A stretch of DNA of 27,880 nt from Prevotella sp. UBA2456 (GCA_002342415.1 DDPY01000053.1:1-27880); one strand, 5' to 3'; counted from the stretch's first letter, positions 16,233 through 22,473 are shown. The notes: a model not told the origin generated them from the sequence alone. Translations and numbers: made by a program.

Positions 16233-16588
16233 CATAAAAAAGCGTGAAGCCGATTGTCATTACTCATGCTTCACGTCTCAAGAGCCTTAGGACTTGCTCT
16301 GCCATTTATGAAACATCGAGCAACGTCAAAGACTCCACGCAGTAATATACACGCACTACATCCCCTCATAAGAAAGGATGTGGCATGAGATACATACTGT
16401 TGGCATCTTATCGTTGCTTGGTTCCAAATGGCATATTTGCATATACTTTCAGAGTGTCCTAAGTTCTGAGACAGAACACAAGCGTCAACAAAACGCTTTT
16501 TTCGTAAGTTCCTATCGCCGACACAATCTCCACCGAGAGAGTCATTAGGCGACAAGTTGTGCATCAATGCGTCAGACGCATTTTTACG
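16233..16588 (-). ncRNA. Candidate structured RNA, about 350 nt
   Basis: A promoter (16593-16624) and a strong terminator (16236-16276) bracket a stretch with no convincing gene. In transcript order it contains an 8-bp hairpin AATGCGTC/GACGCATT (16566-16582), a TCGCC/GGCGA helix, an AAGCGT/ACGCTT hairpin (16480-16498), a TTCTG/CAGAA hairpin and the terminator. A 106-codon open frame covers most of it, but its translation is Cys/Arg-rich and looks random. I recognise no RNA family (not tmRNA or RNase P RNA by their signature blocks). Existence of a transcript is well supported; function is unknown. Confidence 0.5.
16236..16276 (-). terminator. Rho-independent terminator of the minus-strand RNA
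   Basis: On the minus strand an 8-bp stem, CGTGAAGC (16268-16275) with GCTTCACG (16243-16250), extended by one G-T pair, with a 17-base loop. It is followed by a run of six T (16236-16241). Confidence 0.75.
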
Positions 16589-16592
16589 CAAG

Positions 16593-16624
16593 CAAAATTA
16601 GGAAAGATTAGGCAAACAACCAAA
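16593..16624 (-). promoter_or_regulatory. Promoter of the minus-strand RNA
   Basis: On the minus strand: TTTG (16621-16624), a 20-base spacer, then the -7 box TAATTTTG (16593-16600). Two CCTAA copies 10 bp apart (16608-16612 and 16598-16602) overlap it, as in the phased repeats near the recombinase. Confidence 0.65.
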
Positions 16625-16779
16625 TAAAAGCAAAATGTGCCTAAATATTTTAAAAATAATTAAGGTATAAACGCCTATTTAATAGCAAGTTTGTAACACA
16701 GGAGAGGTTCATGTGCAATACCAGCAATTTGCCACTCAAGACCCTAACTACAGATATCCGAGAGACTGATTAACTTAAG
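16625..16779. other. AT-rich spacer with no feature seen
   Basis: This stretch lies between the divergent promoters of the minus-strand RNA and the DIP1984 operon. I see no gene, clear hairpin or repeat in it. Confidence 0.5.
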
Positions 16780-16856
16780 TTCCTACCATACAAGGGCAGT
16801 TCTGTACCAAACAAACAAAAGTTCTTGGCAATAACAGAATTTGATTATTACCTTTG
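16780..16856 (+). promoter_or_regulatory. Regulon promoter g (DIP1984 operon)
   Basis: TTCCTACC (16780-16787) and TCTGTACC (16801-16808), period 21 bp, then 40 bases and the -7 box TACCTTTG (16849-16856). TTGG is 20 bases before the -7 box. Confidence 0.75.
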
Positions 16857-16883
16857 TACTATCAAACAAAAAATGTCAGAATT

Positions 16884-17339
16884 ATGAAGTTAGCAGAAGC
16901 ATTAAGTCTGAGAAAAGACTTGGAAACAAGAATTACAAAGATTAAGGATCGTCTGGAGAATGTAGTTCGCGTGCAAGAGGGAGACAAGCCTGCAGAGGAG
17001 CCCCAGGAGTTGATGGATGAACTTGACAGCTGCTTGAGTCAGCTTGAACTCCTTATTTACAACATCAACGTAACTAACATGAGCATCGTTACGGACGATG
17101 GCCGTAGAATGACGAAGTTACTTGCTGAACGCGACATACTCAAGAAGCGGATAGAAATTCTCCGCAATACTTTCAACGAAGCAACTAATTCTGGAAGTCG
17201 ATACAGAAATGAAATACGCTATGTAACCTCAATAGAAGTTAAGCCCCTGCGTCAAAAACTGGATAAGTTCTCACAGCAGTATCGTATGTTGGACATGAAG
17301 ATACAGGAGCTTAACTTCACTAATGAACTGGTAGAGTAA
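16884..17339 (+). CDS. DIP1984 family protein
   Basis: 151 residues from the ATG at 16884, which lies about 22 bases after the predicted transcription start. The sequence follows the DIP1984 family throughout: MKLAEALSLRKDL at the start, VQEGDKPAEEPQEL in the first third, INVTNMS, RDILKKRIEILR, and the closing DMKIQELNFTNELVE. These are all-helical coiled-coil-like proteins of unknown biochemical role. A five-codon frame (16873-16887, MSEL-stop) ends with TGA overlapping this ATG and may couple translation. It is the first gene of the plus-strand operon; a strongly folded stretch separates it from the second gene. Confidence 0.88.
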   Translation: MKLAEALSLRKDLETRITKIKDRLENVVRVQEGDKPAEEPQELMDELDSCLSQLELLIYNINVTNMSIVTDDGRRMTKLLAERDILKKRIEILRNTFNEATNSGSRYRNEIRYVTSIEVKPLRQKLDKFSQQYRMLDMKIQELNFTNELVE

Positions 17340-17348
17340 ATAACTATC

Positions 17349-17508
17349 GGAGGGCGGTAAGCAAACAGAGTGAGCTATATCAAACTTGCTTTAATGAATG
17401 GATTATAAAAAGACCACAGGCACAGAGCAAGTTGCAATGCGCACAGTGTACAAGTGCAAGTCGTAAAGTGTACTACCTTTAGCTATCTGTTATGCTTTAT
17501 CGTCCTCC
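17349..17508 (+). ncRNA. Strong long-range RNA fold between two genes of the operon
   Basis: Three stacked helices close this 160-base stretch. 17349-17363 pairs with 17493-17508 (15 bp, two G-T pairs, one bulged T); AACAGA (17364-17369) pairs with TCTGTT (17486-17491); AGCTA (17373-17377) pairs with TAGCT (17480-17484). Inside, AACTTGCT (17383-17390) pairs perfectly with AGCAAGTT (17426-17433). That is about 26 bp in the outer arm alone. There is no gene within. The fold ends 15 bases before the next start codon, with GGG just ahead of the ATG. It could be a cis-regulatory leader or a processed RNA. No known class recognised. Confidence 0.6.
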
Positions 17509-17523
17509 ATTTAAAGCAAAGGG

Positions 17524-18297
17524 ATGAAGAAGGATATTAAAGAATATGCAAAACGAGGAGAGCAATGCGACGTGATGAAAGCCCTGACATTACTCACCAA
17601 AGCTTACATCAGCATGTGTGGAATAAGTCTTGGTTGCAGGACTGTCGTTTATTGCGCAGCAGAACCCTGGCAGGAAAGACTTGCTTGGTTAGACCTGCCA
17701 CTTTCGGAGATGGCACGCAAAGGACCTTTCGTCCACCTGATGCCACACATCAGCAATGAATATATCCCTGAGGAGTATGATGAATATGACATAACTGCAA
17801 TGGAAGGAGAAGAACTTCTTAGCGTATGTAATCAGATGATCAGCAACAAGGAGTTTGATAAGAATACCTTAGAAGTCATCTCCTGGGGAATCCTAAAAGC
17901 TATCGAAGAAGAACAGGAGTTGTCCCAGGAGATAGAGGCAACTGCACCAGATGGTACGCTACTTAAAGGCGTACTGAAAAAGCAGAAGTGTAGTAGTACT
18001 TGGTTAATTATGACAGAGCCATATACTGATTTATCGGCATCAAGTTGCGAATTAGTTCGAGATGCTCGAGAGCTTCTGCTGAAAGCATATTCCGACTATC
18101 AGCGACTTCATCAACTTGAGGGTGAGATAAGAGCTTTGTATCCTGTTTATCTCGATAGAATAAGTAAACTTGAGAAAAACTCAGCATGGGGGAAACATTG
18201 CGTCTATATGGATGTATATGGCAAGTTGTTGGATGACATGGTACTTGGCCAGACTAATAAACTTATAGAAGAGTGGTTTGAAATGAAAATATACTGA
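17524..18297 (+). CDS. Hypothetical protein, 257 residues, behind the folded RNA
   Basis: No family recognised. The protein is soluble and helix-rich with an acidic middle (EEYDEYDITAMEGEELL; AIEEEQELSQEIEA). Four Cys occur in the first 50 residues (QCDVM, SMCGISLGC, VYCAAEPW), an arrangement that might bind metal but lacks a regular spacing. The C-terminal 80 residues look like a coiled helical pair. AAAGCAAAGGG just before the ATG provides a ribosome site immediately after the long-range helix, so translation may depend on that fold. The next gene starts 17 bases after the stop. Confidence 0.65.
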   Translation: MKKDIKEYAKRGEQCDVMKALTLLTKAYISMCGISLGCRTVVYCAAEPWQERLAWLDLPLSEMARKGPFVHLMPHISNEYIPEEYDEYDITAMEGEELLSVCNQMISNKEFDKNTLEVISWGILKAIEEEQELSQEIEATAPDGTLLKGVLKKQKCSSTWLIMTEPYTDLSASSCELVRDARELLLKAYSDYQRLHQLEGEIRALYPVYLDRISKLEKNSAWGKHCVYMDVYGKLLDDMVLGQTNKLIEEWFEMKIY

Positions 18298-18314
18298 TTA
18301 CGAGCATATAGCAA

Positions 18315-19028
18315 ATGAGAAAAACAGAAGTGAAAAGCTACAATAACATAATCCTACACATACCTCATGCAAGTGTGGCTGGTCTCGTCAATACGAAGTG
18401 GGATGACAAAGTCGGTCTTATTCAGAAAGTAAGAAGATGGACAGATTGGTACACTGACCTAATCTTTGTTCCAGCTAATAGACCTGAGGTAAAATCTATC
18501 ACAGCAGACTATTCGCGTTTCGTAGTCGATGTAGAAAGACTGGAAGACGACCCATTGGAAGAAATCGGTCAGGGTATCATTTATACGCAATTCAATGGCC
18601 TCAAGCGAAACATAAACGAAGATGAGCGACAGGGTTTGATGAATTACTATCACTCATTCATTAAGCAGCTAAAAAGTATGCTAAATGAACATTCGTTGCT
18701 GATTGACTGCCACTCATTTCCTTCAGACTTGGCTGATGTTGACATCTGTATTGGAGTTAATGATGACAGGAGTCGTCCCACAGACTTCGTCATAGAACTT
18801 GTTACTGAAGTCTTCACGCAGGCGGGCTTTAGTGTCATAATTAATCATCCTTACTCCAATGCTAAAGCTCCACAGGCGGACTTCGTCTACAACTCCATTA
18901 TGATTGAGCTTAACAAGCGAATCTATTTGAATGAGCAGACACTTGAGTTGATTGAATCAGCCAATAAGATAAGAACAACACTTGATAGACTCTATATGTT
19001 GCTACTTAATTACAGTGAGGAAGTATAG
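18315..19028 (+). CDS. N-formylglutamate amidohydrolase-like hydrolase
   Basis: 237 residues with the family signature in order: ILHIPHAS (13-20), VDVERLEDDP (71-80), LIDCHSFPS (129-137), DICIGVND and NHPYSN. These segments form the zinc-dependent amidohydrolase site of the FGase family, which cleaves N-formylglutamate or related N-acyl amino acids. Family members are often found outside histidine degradation, and no hut genes are nearby, so the natural substrate here is unknown. Length is close to the family norm. It is third in the operon from promoter g and ends in TAG, showing that amber codons act as stops in this region. Confidence 0.85.
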   Translation: MRKTEVKSYNNIILHIPHASVAGLVNTKWDDKVGLIQKVRRWTDWYTDLIFVPANRPEVKSITADYSRFVVDVERLEDDPLEEIGQGIIYTQFNGLKRNINEDERQGLMNYYHSFIKQLKSMLNEHSLLIDCHSFPSDLADVDICIGVNDDRSRPTDFVIELVTEVFTQAGFSVIINHPYSNAKAPQADFVYNSIMIELNKRIYLNEQTLELIESANKIRTTLDRLYMLLLNYSEEV

Positions 19029-19043
19029 AGCACAGAAGGAGCT

Positions 19044-19070
19044 GAAACGCTGATGTAAAGGGAGTAGGCA
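19044..19070 (+). repeat. Shared leader element, copy 2
   Basis: GAAACGCTGATGTA followed by AAGGGAGTAGGCA, 20 bases before the ATG of the two-span membrane protein. It matches copy 1 at 13077-13100 apart from a short insertion and one substitution. Upstream bases (AGCACAGAAGGAGCT) also resemble those of copy 1. Confidence 0.55.
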
Positions 19071-19090
19071 GAACTTATAACTTGAAGATT

Positions 19091-19270
19091 ATGTTTTCGT
19101 TTGTACTTTGGTTTGTGATTGGCTTAGGCTTAATAGCATTCATCTTCTATGTTGGCGTTATGCTTTGGCAAATTATTAGCTTGACGTTTGACCTGTTATT
19201 TGATGGAATTGGACAACTTATTTTATGGGCTATTATAATTTTTGGTATAGTAGTCTTATTTGTAATCTAA
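19091..19270 (+). CDS. 59-residue two-span membrane protein
   Basis: Begins at the ATG at 19091 (an in-frame TTG nine bases earlier is less likely). Two hydrophobic helices of about 22-25 residues (starting MFSFVLWFVIGLGLIAF and near LILWAIIIFGIVVLFV) flank a short loop with TFDLLFDGIG. It is the last gene of the plus-strand operon and is convergent with the gene ending at 19287. It shares a leader element with the 29-residue peptide but no obvious protein similarity. Probably an inner-membrane component; function unknown. Confidence 0.65.
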   Translation: MFSFVLWFVIGLGLIAFIFYVGVMLWQIISLTFDLLFDGIGQLILWAIIIFGIVVLFVI

Positions 19271-19286
19271 TTTGTTCATAATGTAG

Positions 19287-20081
19287 TTATATCTCCATTT
19301 TTATAACAGTTTCTTTTGTCATAGCTTCCATGATGAAATCTCGATAGAAGTTGTACGCTGAATCATAGTCTGGACCAAGGCTGTGGAAGAACTTGGTCCG
19401 TTCATCGATGTCTGTTGTTATCACGACCTGCTCGAAGTTAGTATCAACAACAACCATTCGATAAGTTATAGCGTTCCCGTTCTCTTCATCTTGAACACCA
19501 ATAGTTATTGTATAATATTCCTTGAATCGAAGGTGCTGGAGCATTTCTGCGAAGTAATCTCGCTTCTTCTTGAGAGACTCAAAGAATTCTTTATCTTCGT
19601 AAAACTCTTCTTTCATAAGCGAATCTACTTTTGATAGTAAGTCTGCCTTTATGAAATCAGATTCATCGAAGGAACTACTAACAATTTTGCTTTCAGGGAA
19701 AAGTTCTGCCATCGCTTTTCGTGCGAGATAATCACACTTCTCTGCAATGCAGTTTCCTATAATTTCTCCTTCGTTTGTATATACGTATTTGGGGGCAGTC
19801 AGAAAAGCGAAGAGTGGCTTATATTCACGCTTGTCATCTTCTGTCAATTGATCTTCAGCTGCAAAGCTAACTATCTCCGATGAGCCTATGACACAGCGAT
19901 AACCGACACTAGTAATATAGACAAGATAATTCTCTTTATCTATAACTTCCAGAACGCGTGCAATAAAATCTTCTGGCTCTACATCATCTACGTCCATGCC
20001 ATATCCGAATCTCTCTATGAAGTCTATTATGGGCTCATTGGTCCTGATTACGAGGTAATCTCCTTTTTTGATTTTTTCCAT
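19287..20081 (-). CDS. Hypothetical protein, 264 residues, end of the phosphoesterase operon
   Basis: The ATG at 20081 (MEKIKKGDYLVIRTN) is preferred to the longer frame from 20156, whose extra 25 residues look untranslated. The N-terminal 90 residues form a small beta-rich domain (GDYLVIRTN, FIARVLEVIDKENYLVYITSVGYRCVIGSSEIV), resembling an SH3-like or KOW-like barrel. A helical, acidic middle (160-205) and a C-terminal alpha/beta part (YYTITIGVQD, ITYRMVVVDTNFEQVVITTDID) follow. No enzyme motif. It lies 90 bases behind the phosphoesterase and is presumably co-transcribed from promoter e. Confidence 0.65.
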   Translation of the reverse strand: MEKIKKGDYLVIRTNEPIIDFIERFGYGMDVDDVEPEDFIARVLEVIDKENYLVYITSVGYRCVIGSSEIVSFAAEDQLTEDDKREYKPLFAFLTAPKYVYTNEGEIIGNCIAEKCDYLARKAMAELFPESKIVSSSFDESDFIKADLLSKVDSLMKEEFYEDKEFFESLKKKRDYFAEMLQHLRFKEYYTITIGVQDEENGNAITYRMVVVDTNFEQVVITTDIDERTKFFHSLGPDYDSAYNFYRDFIMEAMTKETVIKMEI

Positions 20082-20171
20082 GTCTTTCTTGTTGCTATTT
20101 TTACTTGTTATCGATTGTATCAACTTCTCGATTGAAGAGGTCGGTAACATAAGCAAGAGTTTCTTCTTTCG

Positions 20172-20936
20172 TCAATGTGTAGTTATAATTGCTCCTGCGT
20201 CAAAAGTATGATGCTCGTTCGCAAAGACATAGCCTAACTGATTGCTGACACATTGAGTTCTACCGATAACCTTGTTGATGTTCCGATGTGAGTGACCATA
20301 TACCCAGTAATCTATAGAGATCTCTTTTATAAAGTCCTCAAGTTCGGTGGTGAATGCTCCATTAAGTCTGCTCCCTTCGAATTCTAGAGCACAGAGTAGG
20401 TACGATGGAACGTGATGGGTCACCACGATCTTCACGCGAGCCTTACTGTTGGCAACTGCATCTTTGATAAAGTTAAGACACTTCTCATGCTCTCGGTTGA
20501 ACTCTTTATGCGTAAGGACTTCTTCGCCATACATGATTCGACGGAAGTCAGTAACACAACGCTCACAGAATGGTGCATTCTCATCGTCAACATGTGACCA
20601 TAAAGTTGAGAGAATGAAGTCTACATCACCAATGTTCACCACTTCATTATAATACCAGTGGACGTTTTTGCGAATCTCACTTACAGTTCCATCTTTCATT
20701 GTTGACAAGTCGTAATACTTGTAGAACTCATGATTGCCTGGAACTACCAGAACTTGCTGATAGTTCTCTGAAGTCCAATCCCAGAAAGGATGCACCTGAT
20801 AGTTTTGGTCGCCAAGATACCCAATGTCACCAGCGAGCACTAAAATGTCGCCCGCAACTTGCAGAGGATGCTCTCTTAGGTATCTCCAGTTGTCTGCGAA
20901 CTCCAGATGGAGATCTGATGCGTATTGTATCTTCAT
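20172..20936 (-). CDS. Calcineurin-like metallophosphoesterase
   Basis: 254 residues with all five metal-site blocks: SDLHLEF (D8, H10), AGDIGY (D37), PGNHEF (N68, H69), VVTHHVPS and YGHSHRN. These coordinate two metal ions and hydrolyse phosphoesters such as nucleotides, phosphodiesters or nucleic acid ends. No signal peptide, so it is cytoplasmic. The gene starts 9 bases after the 91-residue gene and belongs to the operon under promoter e. The exact substrate cannot be inferred; nuclease or cyclic nucleotide phosphodiesterase are both possible. Confidence 0.88.
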   Translation of the reverse strand: MKIQYASDLHLEFADNWRYLREHPLQVAGDILVLAGDIGYLGDQNYQVHPFWDWTSENYQQVLVVPGNHEFYKYYDLSTMKDGTVSEIRKNVHWYYNEVVNIGDVDFILSTLWSHVDDENAPFCERCVTDFRRIMYGEEVLTHKEFNREHEKCLNFIKDAVANSKARVKIVVTHHVPSYLLCALEFEGSRLNGAFTTELEDFIKEISIDYWVYGHSHRNINKVIGRTQCVSNQLGYVFANEHHTFDAGAIITTH

Positions 20937-20945
20937 AAATTGTTA

Positions 20946-21221
20946 TTATAGTTTAATCTCGCTCTCGATCTCTTGTCTTGCTTCTTCTTTCAACTTCATA
21001 CGCACGATGCCACTTACTATATGACGACCGTCTGAGTTGGTCTTGTGGCCATTGAAGGTTCCCATTAAATCAATACCATAGGCACCAGGGCAGTACAACT
21101 GCATAAAGCGGTTTAGTTTGTAATTGCCCTTTAGCCAGATATGATGCTGAGGATTTCTATTTTTGTTCATGGTTTTTTGCAACCACTTAACATACTTATC
21201 TCTTTTATAACTTCTGCTCAT
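20946..21221 (-). CDS. Small basic hypothetical protein, first gene of the phosphoesterase operon
   Basis: 91 residues with a strongly basic N-terminus (MSRSYKRDKYVKWLQKTMNKNRN), a Gly/Tyr-rich middle (YCPGAYGIDLMGTFNGHK) and an acidic helical tail (LKEEARQEIESEIKL). The basic start suggests nucleic-acid binding. The ATG lies about 25 bases after the predicted start from promoter e. The next gene follows after 9 bases. Family not recognised. Confidence 0.65.
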   Translation of the reverse strand: MSRSYKRDKYVKWLQKTMNKNRNPQHHIWLKGNYKLNRFMQLYCPGAYGIDLMGTFNGHKTNSDGRHIVSGIVRMKLKEEARQEIESEIKL

Positions 21222-21247
21222 AAGCTTACTTTACATTTTTAATGATG

Positions 21248-21323
21248 CAAAGTTAGTACTAAACCAAAATCTTTCCAAAGACTATTGATGATAAGGTATG
21301 AAAGTTGTCTTCATTGGTATGAA
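21248..21323 (-). promoter_or_regulatory. Regulon promoter e (phosphoesterase operon)
   Basis: On the minus strand: TTCATACC at 21316-21323 and 21295-21302 (period 21 bp), 39 bases, then the -7 box TAACTTTG (21248-21255). TTGG lies 19 bases before the -7 box. Confidence 0.85.
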
Positions 21324-21324
21324 G

Positions 21325-21400
21325 TTTGTACCATATATGAATAGTTTCGTACTTTACTGAATTAAATCCTTTTAAAACTCAACGAAATGCTTTTACTTTG
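21325..21400 (+). promoter_or_regulatory. Regulon promoter j, divergent from promoter e
   Basis: TTTGTACC (21325-21332) and TTCGTACT (21346-21353), period 21 bp, then exactly 39 bases to TTACTTTG (21393-21400), a -7 box one base off consensus. The distal boxes of promoters e and j are one base apart, so four half-sites occupy 59 bp. Confidence 0.7.
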
Positions 21401-21488
21401 CAAATGCTACAATAAAGTGGTTAACAAATTAATAGAAGTTGATGGAATAAAACATAACGAATGGAGAATATTAATAGTAAACGATATT

Positions 21489-21755
21489 ATGAAGAATTGT
21501 AACTATAGCAAATATACTACTGTTGAAGAGCAGAAGGTACTTCAGATAAAGTATAGTAATTTACCTGATGCTCCACCTCGTTCTGAGTGGATGACGGTTG
21601 ATGAGTGCTTTGACGATATAATCAATAGTGTGGAAAGAGCATACAAGCATGAAGAGTTCGACCCTTCAAAATGGATTCCGCTCGACGAAGCAGAAGAAAG
21701 GCTCGTTGCTGCTATATCAAAAATTTACGATGAAGTTCACAATGAAGACCAATAA
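21489..21755 (+). CDS. Small protein with DAPPRxEWMTVDECFDD motif
   Basis: 88 residues from the ATG at 21489. The first in-frame ATG (21387) precedes the predicted transcription start and is excluded; an in-frame GTG at 21417 is an alternative. The protein has a Thr/Lys-rich start, the block LPDAPPRSEWMTVDECFDDII, and an acidic helical C-terminus (LDEAEERLVAAISKIYDEV). The central block recurs at 22037-22141 with mostly silent base changes, which argues that both are translated. It is driven by promoter j. Family unknown; the layout resembles small accessory proteins of mobile elements. Confidence 0.6.
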   Translation: MKNCNYSKYTTVEEQKVLQIKYSNLPDAPPRSEWMTVDECFDDIINSVERAYKHEEFDPSKWIPLDEAEERLVAAISKIYDEVHNEDQ

Positions 21756-21782
21756 ATTAGTTGCATATTCAAGCAAAGATAG

Positions 21783-21857
21783 TTCCTACCGGATATCTGG
21801 TATTTCGTACCTAATCAATGCGACATATGAACCTATTTGTTCCTATGCTGCATTTTG
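21783..21857 (+). promoter_or_regulatory. Regulon box pair h with a weak -7 box
   Basis: TTCCTACC (21783-21790) and TTCGTACC (21804-21811), period 21 bp. The best -7 candidate is GCATTTTG (21850-21857), 38 bases downstream and poor. About 90 bases further lies a canonical TATCTTTG promoter, so this pair may be a decayed or alternative site. Confidence 0.55.
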
Positions 21858-21924
21858 TTGTTGGTGTGAAATCTTAATAAAACGCGCCAACAAATATCTC
21901 GTTACCATTTTTATAGTATTGATA

Positions 21925-21954
21925 TTGAAGTTTCAGAATTTATTTGTATCTTTG
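21925..21954 (+). promoter_or_regulatory. Bacteroidota-type promoter without adjacent regulon boxes
   Basis: TTG (21925-21927), a 19-base spacer, then the canonical -7 box TATCTTTG (21947-21954). Transcription should begin near 21960, at the base of the hairpin that follows. Confidence 0.7.
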
Positions 21955-21957
21955 CAG

Positions 21958-22030
21958 CGCCATTCATCTGAGAAGGATTGTGAGATTGACTCCTCTTATG
22001 AAAGTTCAGATGTTTGGCGTTTTTGTTTTT
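21958..22030 (+). ncRNA. Hairpin RNA or attenuator at the transcript start
   Basis: CGCCA (21958-21962) pairs with TGGCG (22015-22019), and CATCTGA (21965-21971) with TCAGATG (22006-22012), separated by a symmetric TT/TT internal loop. A T-rich tract (22020-22030) follows. It starts at the predicted +1 of the promoter ending at 21954. It therefore looks like a short terminated RNA of about 70 nt, or an attenuator for the small gene behind it. Confidence 0.5.
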
Positions 22031-22036
22031 CAAACA

Positions 22037-22141
22037 ATGTATCGTGGAATAAACATAGCAGATGCTCCACCTCGACGTGAGTGGATGACAGTTGACGAAT
22101 GCTTTGATGATGTTTTGAAAGTGTTGAGAAGTAAACAATGA
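22037..22141 (+). CDS. 34-residue paralogue or fragment carrying the EWMTVDECFDD block
   Basis: The ATG at 22037, just after the T-rich tract, gives a 34-residue product containing DAPPRREWMTVDECFDDVL. An earlier in-frame ATG (21998) lies inside the hairpin. The block matches the protein at 21489-21755; most base differences in the shared part are at third codon positions, so it has been under protein-level selection. It lacks the N-terminal and C-terminal parts of that protein. It may be a functional mini-protein or the remnant of a duplication. Confidence 0.45.
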   Translation: MYRGINIADAPPRREWMTVDECFDDVLKVLRSKQ

Positions 22142-22153
22142 CTATTGAACTAT

Positions 22154-22344
22154 TGTCAAAGGGGAAGACGCACAAGCGGATTCAGTCCTGCGGGGCCCTT
22201 AGAGGTGAGACATTCTCTCTTTGACATTTTAAACTCCTTGGTGCTATGGTGACATAGTTTTGCTATCACGAACCAGATTAGATACGACGGCCCAAGGAAA
22301 AAAACGTTCGGGGGTCCCCACTTCGGGGGACTTTGAAGAACGTT
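22154..22344 (+). ncRNA. Structured RNA element A
   Basis: Three consecutive folded modules. TGTCAAAG (22154-22161) pairs perfectly with CTTTGACA (22219-22226). TCCTTGG (22235-22241) pairs with CCAAGGA (22292-22298) and encloses the hairpin GTGA-ca-TAG / CTATCAC (22249-22269) with a two-base bulge and five-base loop. AACGTTC (22303-22309) pairs with GAACGTT (22338-22344) around GTCCCC/GGGGAC. No gene fits inside. The first two modules match element B at 22732-22898 in order, spacing and the bulged hairpin. Confidence 0.6.
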
Positions 22345-22346
22345 GG

Positions 22347-22380
22347 CGGGGAGTGTCAGATGATACTCCTCGTTTTATTT
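22347..22380 (+). terminator. Rho-independent terminator after element A
   Basis: An 11-bp stem (22347-22357 with 22362-22372, two G-T pairs) around a four-base loop AGAT, followed by TTTTATTT. It ends the transcript carrying element A. Confidence 0.8.
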
Positions 22381-22397
22381 GCTTCCTTTAGAGCAAG

Positions 22398-22473
22398 TTC
22401 CTACCAGATATAGGGCATTTCATACCTAATCATTCTGTATGTATGGTGGTATGTCGGATAGTTGCTATTTTTG
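22398..22473 (+). promoter_or_regulatory. Regulon promoter i (structured RNA element B)
   Basis: TTCCTACC (22398-22405) and TTCATACC (22419-22426), period 21 bp, then exactly 39 bases to the canonical -7 box TATTTTTG (22466-22473). The first gene on this transcript is 470 bases downstream, so its main direct product is the folded RNA. Confidence 0.85.

Noticed and set aside
16271..16591. A 106-codon open frame on the minus strand
   Set aside because: It overlaps the structured RNA and its hairpins, and has unlikely composition (many Cys and Arg). It is better explained as chance openness.
20082..20171. A 24-codon frame with a TTG start overlapping the phosphoesterase stop
   Set aside because: Short, weak start, and no similarity to anything else in the window. 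The gap is explained as an ordinary operon spacer.
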